Shown here piece after piece: positions 1 to 7,668 of a stretch of 36,034 nt of DNA. This DNA comes from an uncultured Streptococcus sp. GTDB taxonomy: Bacteria; Bacillota; Bacilli; Lactobacillales; Streptococcaceae. Under the pieces are notes generated by a model. The model made no database searches, was not told the origin of the DNA, and saw only the letters and a list, made by a program, of their open reading frames with translations. The DNA is taken from assembly GCF_938036805.1 (NCBI RefSeq), contig NZ_CALHWC010000216.1, positions 1-36,034 on the forward strand, read 5' to 3'. Each line of letters opens with the position of its first letter. The stretch's first letter is position 1. The position numbers were made by a program, and so were the translations under genes.

Positions 1-527
1 ATAACCTTATTCAACGCCAATTTGAAGCAGCCAAACCAATGGAAAAGTGCTATACAGATGTGACAGAGTTTGCCATTCCAGCAAGCAGTCAAAAGCTCTA
101 CTTATCACCAGTTTTAGATGGCTTTAACAGCGAAATTATCGCCTATAATCTTTCAACTTCACCGAACTTAGAACAAGTAAAATTAATGTTGGAACAAGCC
201 TTCACAGAGGAATATTACACAAATACCATCCTCCATAGTGATCAAGGATGGCAGTATCAACATCAGTATTATCATCGTTTTTTAGAGGATAAAGGAATCC
301 AACCGTCCATGTCACGTAAAGGAAACAGTCCAGATAACGGTATGATGGAATCTTTCTTTGGTATCCTAAAATCTGAGATGTTTTATGGTTATGAGAAGAC
401 GTTCCACTCACTTGAGCAATTGGAACAAGCTATTGTAGACTATATTGATTATTACAACAACAAACGAATTAAGGTAAAACTAAAAGGACTTAGCCCTGTG
501 CAATACAGAACTAAATCCTTTACTTAA
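1..527 (+). CDS. IS3-family transposase OrfB, C-terminal part (partial)
   Basis: DDE-type integrase core of an IS3-family transposase. The frame is open from position 3, before the first ATG at 39, so the gene begins upstream of the window. Visible catalytic signatures are TDVTEF (first Asp), HSDQGWQYQ (second Asp) and the SPDNGMMESFFG stretch with the catalytic Glu. The C-terminus shows the usual YNNKRIKVKLKGLSPVQYR ending. In intact copies OrfB is made as an OrfAB fusion by frameshifting; OrfA is not visible here. The C-terminal catalytic part looks complete, but activity of the copy cannot be judged. Confidence 0.9.
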   Translation, partial: NLIQRQFEAAKPMEKCYTDVTEFAIPASSQKLYLSPVLDGFNSEIIAYNLSTSPNLEQVKLMLEQAFTEEYYTNTILHSDQGWQYQHQYYHRFLEDKGIQPSMSRKGNSPDNGMMESFFGILKSEMFYGYEKTFHSLEQLEQAIVDYIDYYNNKRIKVKLKGLSPVQYRTKSFT

Positions 528-528
528 A

Positions 529-1179
529 TTAATGGTCTAACTTTTTGGGGTCAGTACATAAATTGGAATCTTGTTTTATTTGTTCCAAATTCATTCCTTC
601 TTCAATCATAGTCCTAACAGTTCCGATTTTTGAAGCAAGTTCTACAAACCTAGCTTTGCTCTCACCATGGTGTTTCCAAAAATCATCTATTTTAATACTA
701 TCATTATGAAATAAGCCAATGATATCCCTTGAATGTACCAAAGACAGATGATGACCGCCTGGAGGATCTATAAGATTAATTGTTTTGGTCTCATATAAAC
801 TATTATAAAAATTATCAAGAGTGTTCTTTTCTTCTATGCTCTCTATGAACATTGTTTTATTTCTTACATTTTGTACCCCAGAATTAGTTGTTACTGGTAT
901 CGAAGAAATATCAAGAATTTCTTGTAATTTATTTGATAAAAGCATTAACTTATTTGATAGTTGAAAAATATTTTCTCTATCATTTTTTACTAGAGACGTC
1001 ACATGTTGTGATGCCTCTATAATTTTTGTATAAAGCTCCACATCCCTTTCTTCAAGAAAACTAATCCTCTCTTCTAGCACAACACCAGCACCAACCAGAT
1101 CTTCATATGTTGATAGCAACTTTCTTGATAATTGCATCAGAGCATTCGCACCGCTAAGACTTACATCATATCTTGTCAT
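529..1179 (-). CDS. Helical protein paired with FtsK-like ATPase, 3'-truncated by IS3
   Basis: Unrecognised 216-residue protein starting at an ATG with a strong GGAGGAA ribosome site, 30 nt after the ATPase gene and in the same direction, so probably one operon. Residues 1-95 are mostly amphipathic helix with likely coiled coil, vaguely like the long hairpin of WXG100/LXG proteins (inference). The second half contains a PPGGHHLSLVHSRD stretch and FWKHHGESKARF, not assigned to any family. The last eight residues (TDPKKLDH) and the stop come from the IS3 terminal repeat, so the native C-terminus is missing. No signal peptide or membrane segment is seen. Confidence 0.7.
   Translation of the reverse strand: MTRYDVSLSGANALMQLSRKLLSTYEDLVGAGVVLEERISFLEERDVELYTKIIEASQHVTSLVKNDRENIFQLSNKLMLLSNKLQEILDISSIPVTTNSGVQNVRNKTMFIESIEEKNTLDNFYNSLYETKTINLIDPPGGHHLSLVHSRDIIGLFHNDSIKIDDFWKHHGESKARFVELASKIGTVRTMIEEGMNLEQIKQDSNLCTDPKKLDH
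534..553. repeat. IS3-family right terminal inverted repeat
   Basis: The minus strand reads TGACCCCAAAAAGTTAGACC, a common IS3/IS150-group terminus. It also encodes residues DPKKLD at the C-terminus of the neighbouring minus-strand gene, which then stops at 529-531 inside the IS. Confidence 0.75.
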
Positions 1180-1209
1180 TAGATTCCTCCGTATTCTGAA
1201 GCACTTACA

Positions 1210-4200
1210 TTACAACTTGATAATAGTACCATTATCAATAATCCAACCATTACATGGAACCCCTCTATAAATATGAGGGCGCATATAAAAATTTTTGTAT
1301 CCATCGCTATACACAAACATTCCATCTCCTAAATCACTGGTATCAATATTTGCAATATCTTTCGATTCAGTTTTAGACATTGGAAATAGAACCTTGTGTT
1401 GACAATCAGATGCCTTTATTTTAGAAGCACAATAATTTTGATAGTGTGTAAACAGGAATACAAAATGGATTCCTTTTTTTGATGCCATTGACAATAACAA
1501 ATTCATGTTCTTTCGAAAATCACCTATAACATCATGGTCCATATTGTTTGAATCAGTAGTATTATTATAAGTCCTTATCTGTTCTTGAGTAACGTCGGGA
1601 GAATTCATTAGTGACCATAAATCAATACTATTTTTCTTACTTGAAATACTTTTCTTACTTGTTTTTCTTAGATTCAATAAGCTTATATAATCATCAAAAT
1701 CATCAAACAACAAATCAAGCCCCATGCAAACAATAAGTCTATCGGTTATAATATTGTTAGAAATATTATCAATAAGTTCTTCTGTTCTTTCAGTTATTTT
1801 ACGGATATCGCATTCACATTTAGCTTGGTGCCATCTGTCTTTATATCGTTTAAATGTAGGGTATTGCTCACTAGCCCATATTTCAAAGTTGGATAACTTA
1901 GTATCTTTGTTTCTCCAACTATTAATAATAGAAAGTAATACGCATGCTTGTGTGTCTATTTCTCCTCCGACAAGCAATAAGTTTTGTGAAACCAATCTTT
2001 TTAAAAGGATCGGTTTCACCAGTTTAAAACTACACGGTACTCCAAGATGAATAAAAACATCATCTGAATCAACATCTCTATAATATCTACTTTTCGATAC
2101 ATTTTTCTCGAAAGCAATATATTTAGGAACTAAACTTTTGAAAGTTAATGGTTGGTCATTTATTAGTAAAAGTGGATTTTTGTTGATGTAGGAAAATCTT
2201 TCTAATGAAGAATGCGTAGGATGTAATTTAGAATTTAAAAACTCAATCGCAGTTTTTAATTCTGGCATTTCAACTTTAAGATTGAAATATCTATCTACTA
2301 TAGTTGCACCAGTATTATCATCTACTCTCTTGAATAACGTTTCATGTACTCGAAGGGATGAAATCAACTGCATTAATCTCTCATCAATCTGATATGAGTT
2401 TAAATTAAGAGTATCTTTCACTTCATCAGACGTATTTTTAAGAGCAAATCTCATCTGTATCTGTTTTCTCGCTGTTTGAGAAAGACCCTCGATGCCTGTA
2501 TTATATGATTGACTAGCAAAAATAAACTTCACACCAAAAGCGGCTCCTTTTGCTAAAATATTTTCAAGTTTTCGAGCATAGTTAGTCTCACCCGAAAATT
2601 GTGAGTCACGCAGTTTCTGCGATACTTGGGCAAATTCGTCTATGATAAGAAAGATAGCTGGCATATATATTTGCGAGGGCACTTCAGACAGCTTTGACCA
2701 TCCATTATCAGAAAATACCCTCATACGTTCATTCAGGGTCTCCGTAAGTTCATCAATTAAATCAAAGATTAAATCTTCAGATTCTTCTAGCAACAAATAC
2801 TTCAAATGTGGGGGACAAGAGTCCCCATAACGCCTGAATTCAGTCTTTTTGAAGTCAACAAGCCAAAGTTCAACTTCATCAGGATGGTAGTTCATAATTA
2901 GTGAACATATCATCACATGTAAAAGTGTAGACTTCCCAGAACGAGAGGCTCCCATGATGTAAGCAGCAAAATTCTCATTTTCAAATGTACAACTCACTAT
3001 AGCATCATTATCGTCTCTTGCAAATGGAATAATTATAGGGCGTCTTTTTCCACTTGATCTCTCTGGAACTTTTAACGAATAGTATGAGAATAAATCAGAA
3101 TCACGTTTCTGTCTCTTTATCTGCCCCTCAAGTGAACTTATAAATTCATCTGAAAGCTTATTAGGAGCCTGGTGCCATCTAAATGGATAAAATACTTTAT
3201 CTTGGAACCTGTATAGTCTACCGTCACTATCTGCAACGATTCTTACTTCGCCATTTGTATTTGTAAGTATATTCTGTTCTATATTATGATTCTTGCTACC
3301 TCCGTCTCTGTTACACACGAGTTCTACAACAATAATCCCTAGCTTATGTGCATTGTATAATAAATATGATATCTCTGATGAAGTAGAATTATATTTTTTT
3401 TCTTCCCGATTAATTAACAAGAGCCTTAGGGGAATTCGTTCTGTTGAGGACACTCTCTTATTATGGTCAAATACATTAATTTTTCCGATTTTTTGTTCAA
3501 CAGCACGATAATATTCTGAAAGCGCTTTAATTTTATGTTTTAAATCATCCTCGCTTTTTGGAACAGATTCAATAACTCCTCCTTGCAGACCAGCGAGTGA
3601 GGATAAATCTCCAAGCATATTTGCACTGTACTTTATACTATCAAGAATACTAACTCTAATATCTTCAATTGGTAGGCTGAGTAAAACATTTATAACTAAA
3701 CCCTTGATCCCATTTTGAATTTCCGATTCAATGCATGGAACATATTCTGCAATTATATATGTCTGCTTGCTGAAATTAAATCCACAGGGACAATCAATAT
3801 AATTGTTTTTATAGCTATTCCCTAACTCTTTTTGAGCCTTCTGTTGCAAGCTTAATGGTATCGACAAATTCCTTTGCTGATACCCGTATAAAAGAGTTTT
3901 GTTTAATCCATTTGTTTTTCGAACTGCATAGTTATTACCAAACCCATATTCTTTATCAAGAATATCAAGGAGTTTTCTTAGATTACAAACCTCATGGCCT
4001 GAAAGATAATCCTCGCACGATTTTAAGATGGTTTGTTTCTTCAGTTTAAGAACCGATAGTTTATTTTTCAAATCCGTCTCTAATTTTCTCAGTTCATCTT
4101 TTTCAAATCCGTCAATTTCATTAATCTGATTTTCCAGAAAAACAATGTAATTACTGGAAAGCTCAACTATTTTTGAAGCGGTAGAATCATTATAATTGTT

Positions 4201-4497
4201 TTCATCTATTTTATATAGCATTTCTGATAGAAGGTTAATATCAGGAGCGATCGGCTGTTTACCACTTCTAAGAAGTTCAACACGTGTATTATCTTTAGCA
4301 ATTCTATAAAATTTCAGTACTTCATTGTAGACTCTCTTTACATCATTTCTTCTGTTTAAGTACTTCTTACGAATTTGTTCTTCTCTTAAACTATGTGTCT
4401 TTTTTAATGTATCTATTTCGGACACAACTAAACTGAAACGTTTTCGTTGATTCGCAAAAAAAGAATTTATTTCATCTACCCGTTCTCTTATAGTCAT
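1210..4497 (-). CDS. Cytosolic FtsK/SpoIIIE (EssC-like) tandem ATPase
   Basis: A 1095-residue protein with a long charged, coiled-coil-rich N-terminal region (about 1-180), a middle domain, then an FtsK/SpoIIIE ATPase domain. Walker A is GASRSGKST (516-524, Lys522) and Walker B is AIFLIIDEF (614-622, Asp620-Glu621), followed by FIFASQS. The last 250 residues look like a second, degenerate copy: LLLVGGEIDTQAC at the P-loop position, RLIVCMGLDLLFDD at Walker B, and a GDGMFVYSDG ending as in EssC tail domains. No transmembrane segment is visible, unlike cell-division FtsK or EssC, so it is probably a soluble motor acting on DNA or protein. It lies between a broken small gene upstream and the helical partner downstream. 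The system itself is not recognised. Confidence 0.8.
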   Translation of the reverse strand: MTIRERVDEINSFFANQRKRFSLVVSEIDTLKKTHSLREEQIRKKYLNRRNDVKRVYNEVLKFYRIAKDNTRVELLRSGKQPIAPDINLLSEMLYKIDENNYNDSTASKIVELSSNYIVFLENQINEIDGFEKDELRKLETDLKNKLSVLKLKKQTILKSCEDYLSGHEVCNLRKLLDILDKEYGFGNNYAVRKTNGLNKTLLYGYQQRNLSIPLSLQQKAQKELGNSYKNNYIDCPCGFNFSKQTYIIAEYVPCIESEIQNGIKGLVINVLLSLPIEDIRVSILDSIKYSANMLGDLSSLAGLQGGVIESVPKSEDDLKHKIKALSEYYRAVEQKIGKINVFDHNKRVSSTERIPLRLLLINREEKKYNSTSSEISYLLYNAHKLGIIVVELVCNRDGGSKNHNIEQNILTNTNGEVRIVADSDGRLYRFQDKVFYPFRWHQAPNKLSDEFISSLEGQIKRQKRDSDLFSYYSLKVPERSSGKRRPIIIPFARDDNDAIVSCTFENENFAAYIMGASRSGKSTLLHVMICSLIMNYHPDEVELWLVDFKKTEFRRYGDSCPPHLKYLLLEESEDLIFDLIDELTETLNERMRVFSDNGWSKLSEVPSQIYMPAIFLIIDEFAQVSQKLRDSQFSGETNYARKLENILAKGAAFGVKFIFASQSYNTGIEGLSQTARKQIQMRFALKNTSDEVKDTLNLNSYQIDERLMQLISSLRVHETLFKRVDDNTGATIVDRYFNLKVEMPELKTAIEFLNSKLHPTHSSLERFSYINKNPLLLINDQPLTFKSLVPKYIAFEKNVSKSRYYRDVDSDDVFIHLGVPCSFKLVKPILLKRLVSQNLLLVGGEIDTQACVLLSIINSWRNKDTKLSNFEIWASEQYPTFKRYKDRWHQAKCECDIRKITERTEELIDNISNNIITDRLIVCMGLDLLFDDFDDYISLLNLRKTSKKSISSKKNSIDLWSLMNSPDVTQEQIRTYNNTTDSNNMDHDVIGDFRKNMNLLLSMASKKGIHFVFLFTHYQNYCASKIKASDCQHKVLFPMSKTESKDIANIDTSDLGDGMFVYSDGYKNFYMRPHIYRGVPCNGWIIDNGTIIKL

Positions 4498-4525
4498 TCG
4501 CAGATACCTTCTTTCACTAAGAAAA

Positions 4526-4758
4526 TCAGAAATTAAATACTTGAACTCTCAACCTCTTCATAATCAGACGTTCTAAATCAATTAATTCAGAAACATGGAT
4601 ATTTTTTAATATTTCGTCAAACTTAGAAGTCTTGATGACAGAGGAGCTACTCTGCAACGGTAGCAAATCTTCTTGTTCGACGAGAAAATCCCTTCTCGGA
4701 ATTTATTTATATTCATCTGTTATTTCTCCGATTTTTCAAATTCATTAAAGAACTCCAT
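4526..4758 (-). pseudogene. Small first gene of the ATPase operon, frameshifted
   Basis: An ATG at 4758 opens a 12-codon frame (MEFFNEFEKSEK) that stops. A second frame continues after a further stop as RRDFLVEQEDLLPLQ... and ends ELIDLERLIMKRLRVQVFNF at 4526, 28 nt before the ATPase start. The composition of that second frame looks protein-coding, so the likely reading is a degraded gene of about 75-80 codons with at least one frameshift and a nonsense codon. The product is not recognised. A non-coding leader or a short gene with an unusual start remain possible. Confidence 0.4.
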
Positions 4759-4762
4759 TTTA

Positions 4763-4771
4763 ATTATATCA
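4763..4771 (-). promoter_or_regulatory. Extended -10 promoter of the ATPase operon
   Basis: On the minus strand TGATATAAT gives an extended -10 (TGnTATAAT). No good -35 is seen at 17 bp. The ATG at 4758 lies so close that a transcript from this promoter would be almost leaderless. Confidence 0.45.
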
Positions 4772-5115
4772 CATTACACAATCCAAGTATAGAGAGAAAT
4801 ACATTCTCCCAATTTGAAAATTCTACAAGAATTTAGCTGCTTGATATATATCAAGCATATTCCCAATATGAGACTATGGAAATAAGTAGTAACTTCTTAC
4901 TCAGATTATCCAGTATCACACTAAGAGGAAAAGTGACTTCGTAAAGGCGTTCGCTAAAAGGTTTCTAGGCTTTCACAAGCAGCGCCACCCCTCAACAATT
5001 CTCTGCTAGAGTATCGTATCCTCGTACACTTCTCACTCTACAACAGCTATCGCATGGGCGGAGCATCTGCTTCTACTTGGCTGATGAATCAGCTCGTACA
5101 AGCAGCGATACCGCC
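4772..5115. other. About 340 bp without a recognisable gene; possible element edge
   Basis: This stretch separates the ATPase operon from the recombinase. The part from about 4930 to 5110 is visibly less A/T-rich than its surroundings. On the plus strand it has one open frame (around YNSYRMGGASASTWL) without a start codon or ribosome site, which runs on into the antisense of the recombinase 3' end. It may be a gene remnant or the end of the recombinase-borne element. I do not recognise the product. Confidence 0.35.
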
Positions 5116-6870
5116 TCAACATGTGTTGTCTATCTCTTGGGAATACAATTTTTTATCCTCGTCACTGTTTTGAGGACACAATTTATCTGTTTCTAGTTTA
5201 GCATTTTTACGTTTACTTTTAAATTTTTTACCATTCTTGTTTTGAGTTTCACCTGTTTTGAATATTATGGTTAACATTGCAGGATCAATTTCTCCGTCGC
5301 TATTAACTCCACCTACAATAATTTTCTCAACAATACTTTCAAAAACTGTACGATCAAACTCCGTAAGAATTTTCTGCGAAGATAGCAAGTGCTTAAACTC
5401 AGTTAGTCTTTTCTTTACATCAACTTCTGACTTCAATGTTGTTTCAATATTTACCTTCTCTTCCGATAGAAACTCTTTTTCTGAGGAAAATTCATTGTAC
5501 TTTTCATTGTATATAGTATCGCTAATTTTCCCTTCGAGCCTTAGATTTACAAGATTTTCCTCTTTTTTTAGTAATGTTCGAAGTTTGTTTGTAATCCTTT
5601 TTAGTTCCTTGTTAAGGCTATTGTCATTCAATTCAGATTCAATAGTTTCAAGTAAGTCTGTCATTAAGTTTTCATTTGAATGATAGAGTTGTCTGTATGC
5701 TTCCATGAAAGCCCCCTCAATAGCGAGCTCTTCTAATCCTTTACTATGCTTACAAAATTTCTTTCCTTTCTTTATCGATGTAACACAGTGCCACACAACC
5801 TTACGATAATCTGAACGGCAGTGCCAACTTCTTCTAGATAATATTGAACCACAAAAACCACATTCTAACATGCTACTAAAAGCATACATTTTTGAATAGC
5901 GTTCACGCTTGCCATTTACATTTGCAGCAGTTTTCTTATTTCCTGCTCGACGCAGTCTTATCTCCTGAGCTTTTTCAAAATCTTCTTTAGATATTATAGG
6001 TTCATGATTATCTTTGATATAGTACCTATCTTCTTCTCCAAAATTACTCAACCTTCTCTTGCTTATTGGGTCAACTGTAAAAGTTTTTCCCATTAGAATA
6101 TCACCTTTATATTTTTCATTCTTTATGATTCCTAGAACTGTTGTATCATTCCAATGTTCTAATCCTCTTGGCGATTTATAACCAAGTTCATCAAGTTCCC
6201 TTGCAATTACTTTTCCTCCAATACCTTCTAGATACCTTTCAAAAATGTAACGAACAATTTTGGCTTCTTTTTTATTAATTGAAATCTGCTTGGTTTCTAC
6301 ATCATAATCATACCCTAGGCACCCCTGAAATCCAACCAATTCACCACGTTGCATCTTCATTTTTAGTCCTTTTTTCACATGGGCAGAAGTATTTTCCACT
6401 TCTTGTTGTGCAACGGAGCTTAGAATAGTCAGAAGTAATTCTCCATCCATTGTTAGGGTATCTATATTTTCTTCCTCAAAATATACTCCAATTTGCATAT
6501 CTTTTAACATTCTGACATACTTCAAAGTATCTAGAGTATTCCTTGCGAATCTAGCAATTGCCTTTGTGACAATGTAATCTATTTCTCCATTTACACAATC
6601 GTTTATTAATCGTTGAAAATCTTGTCTCTTTCCAACTTGTGTTCCTGAAATCCCCTCATCTGCATAGATACCTGCCAGTTCCCAATCCGACCGCTGAGAG
6701 ATATAATCTTTATAATGTCTAACCTGAGATTCATAGCTGTTCTTCTGATCTTCGCTATCAGAACTAACTCGGCAATAAGCAGCAACCCTTTTTGAGTCTC
6801 TTTCGAAATTGTCGCCTCTTCGACGAACTAAAGAATCAGCTTTTATTATTTCAACATTATTTTTTTTCAT
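5116..6870 (-). CDS. Large serine recombinase
   Basis: A 584-residue site-specific recombinase of the TndX/TnpX/large-serine-integrase type. The N-terminal resolvase domain carries the nucleophile in AYCRVSSD (Ser36), followed by YADEGISGT and the KAIARFARNT helix. A recombinase domain follows (about 170-290, with RGLEHWNDTTVLGIIKNEKYKG), then a zinc ribbon with CGFCG and later Cys/His pairs (about 340-385), a coiled coil (about 400-480) and a basic tail. Such enzymes integrate and excise transposons and ICEs by strand exchange at short att sites. The start has a GGAGG-type site, and the small SHOCT gene lies 53 nt upstream. No matching att sites could be fixed by eye, so what it mobilises is unknown. 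Confidence 0.92.
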   Translation of the reverse strand: MKKNNVEIIKADSLVRRRGDNFERDSKRVAAYCRVSSDSEDQKNSYESQVRHYKDYISQRSDWELAGIYADEGISGTQVGKRQDFQRLINDCVNGEIDYIVTKAIARFARNTLDTLKYVRMLKDMQIGVYFEEENIDTLTMDGELLLTILSSVAQQEVENTSAHVKKGLKMKMQRGELVGFQGCLGYDYDVETKQISINKKEAKIVRYIFERYLEGIGGKVIARELDELGYKSPRGLEHWNDTTVLGIIKNEKYKGDILMGKTFTVDPISKRRLSNFGEEDRYYIKDNHEPIISKEDFEKAQEIRLRRAGNKKTAANVNGKRERYSKMYAFSSMLECGFCGSILSRRSWHCRSDYRKVVWHCVTSIKKGKKFCKHSKGLEELAIEGAFMEAYRQLYHSNENLMTDLLETIESELNDNSLNKELKRITNKLRTLLKKEENLVNLRLEGKISDTIYNEKYNEFSSEKEFLSEEKVNIETTLKSEVDVKKRLTEFKHLLSSQKILTEFDRTVFESIVEKIIVGGVNSDGEIDPAMLTIIFKTGETQNKNGKKFKSKRKNAKLETDKLCPQNSDEDKKLYSQEIDNTC

Positions 6871-6923
6871 ACTGAAATTCCTCCTTTTGATTCTATATTA
6901 CCGCGTTCAAATCAAAAGGTCAG

Positions 6924-7052
6924 CTAATTTGTGTACTTAATACGCAGTCTATTTTTAATTTTTTCATATTCCTTTTTAGTCACCATATTTCTGGAATATA
7001 AAAAGTTAAGCATTGAAAGTTGCATACTATATTTTACTACTGATTGTTCCAA
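6924..7052 (-). CDS. SHOCT-type small protein
   Basis: A 42-residue protein that starts with TTG at 7052 behind a strong AGGAGGG site. The pattern QLSMLNFLYSRNMVTKKEYEKI matches short SHOCT-like proteins (leucine-rich helix, a G/N-[MI]-[IV]-T turn, then EYxxIKxRL). Such small genes commonly sit directly before large serine recombinases in Firmicute mobile elements (family knowledge). The gene ends 53 nt before the recombinase and is probably co-transcribed with it. Function unknown; possibly a nucleic-acid-binding or oligomerising accessory. Confidence 0.7.
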   Translation of the reverse strand: MEQSVVKYSMQLSMLNFLYSRNMVTKKEYEKIKNRLRIKYTN

Positions 7053-7120
7053 ATCTTACCCTCCTGATAACATGTTACTCTTAGTTGTTCTCTGTGGGTA
7101 TGACTGGTTATATCAATCAT
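7037..7120 (-). CDS. Tiny overlapping ORF upstream of the SHOCT gene
   Basis: A 27-codon frame (MIDITSHTHREQLRVTCYQE...) that begins by an ATGA overlap with the preceding tiny ORF and overlaps the SHOCT start by 16 nt. The tight overlaps suggest translational coupling. The product is unknown and could be a remnant. Confidence 0.3.
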   Translation of the reverse strand: MIDITSHTHREQLRVTCYQEGKIWNNQ

Positions 7121-7194
7121 GGGAATTTCACCCGCTGTCCTTTTACGATGGCAGCCTGAACGGTCAGAAGTATCATTATCATTATTTGTTTCAT
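7117..7194 (-). CDS. Tiny hydrophobic ORF, possible leader peptide
   Basis: A 25-codon frame (MKQIMIMILLTVQAAIVKG...) with a hydrophobic first half, ending in an ATGA overlap with the next tiny ORF. No strong ribosome site is visible. It could be a leader peptide or chance. Confidence 0.22.
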   Translation of the reverse strand: MKQIMIMILLTVQAAIVKGQRVKFP

Positions 7195-7328
7195 GGCAGA
7201 TAGGTTACCATCCTATTTTTGAATAAATGATTTTCGCTCATTTCTTGGCGCATTACATTCTATTGCTCAACAAATAAATAAAGTCCCACCTAGAATTATT
7301 CAATTGTCAATGAACAAATCAGGAGGGA

Positions 7329-7553
7329 CTATTTTAAATTTTTCTTTATTCGGTGAGGAAAGTCAGTTTGCCCCAACAAATAATCTGTACTGACGTTGTA
7401 AAGATTCGAGAGTTGTATTAAAACCTCGGCAGATAAAGTACGTTCACCTCGCTCAATCTTTGCATATGCTGAACGTGTAATGCTAAGATGGTCGGATACA
7501 TTCTGCTGAGTTAAGTCATGATCCTCTCGTATATCTCTTATTCGCCGATACAT
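7329..7553 (-). CDS. XRE-family transcriptional regulator
   Basis: A 74-residue Cro/CI-type DNA-binding protein made almost only of one helix-turn-helix domain (residues 4-60): LTQQNVSDHLSITRSAYAKIERGERTLSAEVLIQLSNLYNVSTDYLLG. The ribosome site AGGAGAAA lies 9 nt before the ATG, and a TATACT -10 lies just upstream. It lies in the same direction as the SHOCT and recombinase genes and may regulate the element or a neighbouring gene. A 15-bp inverted repeat at 7608-7622 upstream is a possible operator. Targets cannot be inferred from sequence. Confidence 0.85.
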   Translation of the reverse strand: MYRRIRDIREDHDLTQQNVSDHLSITRSAYAKIERGERTLSAEVLIQLSNLYNVSTDYLLGQTDFPHRIKKNLK

Positions 7554-7607
7554 TAAGCTTTCTCCTAAGAAAAAGTATAGTGTACAAACTAGAAAAAAAC
7601 GGAAAAT

Positions 7608-7622
7608 GGTCCAACTTGGACC
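7608..7622. promoter_or_regulatory. Inverted repeat, possible XRE operator
   Basis: GGTCCAA and TTGGACC arms (7 bp, perfect) around a single base, 55 bp upstream of the XRE start, in the promoter region. Confidence 0.3.
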
Positions 7623-7631
7623 AACAGATTA

Positions 7632-7659
7632 TTAAAAAAGAGGAGTTCAAACTCCTCTT
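7632..7659 (-). terminator. Rho-independent terminator of the rhaBAD operon
   Basis: Perfect 10-bp arms at 7638-7647 and 7650-7659 (AAGAGGAGTT/AACTCCTCTT), with a T-run on the minus strand directly after. It lies 9 nt past the rhaD stop. Confidence 0.85.
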
Positions 7660-7668
7660 GAGCGAATC

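Larger units (their letters stand above)
1..553 (+). mobile_element. IS3-family insertion sequence, right-hand part
   Basis: The window opens inside an IS3-family (IS150-like) element. Its orfB transposase runs to 527, and the element appears to end with the 20-bp terminal repeat at 534-553, which reads GGTCTAACTTTTTGGGGTCA and is typical of streptococcal IS3 elements. The left end and orfA lie outside the window, so the target duplication cannot be checked. The insertion replaced the 3' end of the minus-strand gene at 529-1179. Confidence 0.85.

Noticed and set aside
1724..2050. Plus-strand frame inside the ATPase gene
   Set aside because: Antisense shadow; no ribosome site and no domain.
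5258..5683. Long plus-strand frame antisense to the recombinase
   Set aside because: Ser/Phe-rich shadow of a well-supported gene, without a ribosome site.
6931..7203. Plus-strand 90-codon frame over the SHOCT gene
   Set aside because: The minus-strand SHOCT and tiny genes have better start signals; this frame looks like their shadow.
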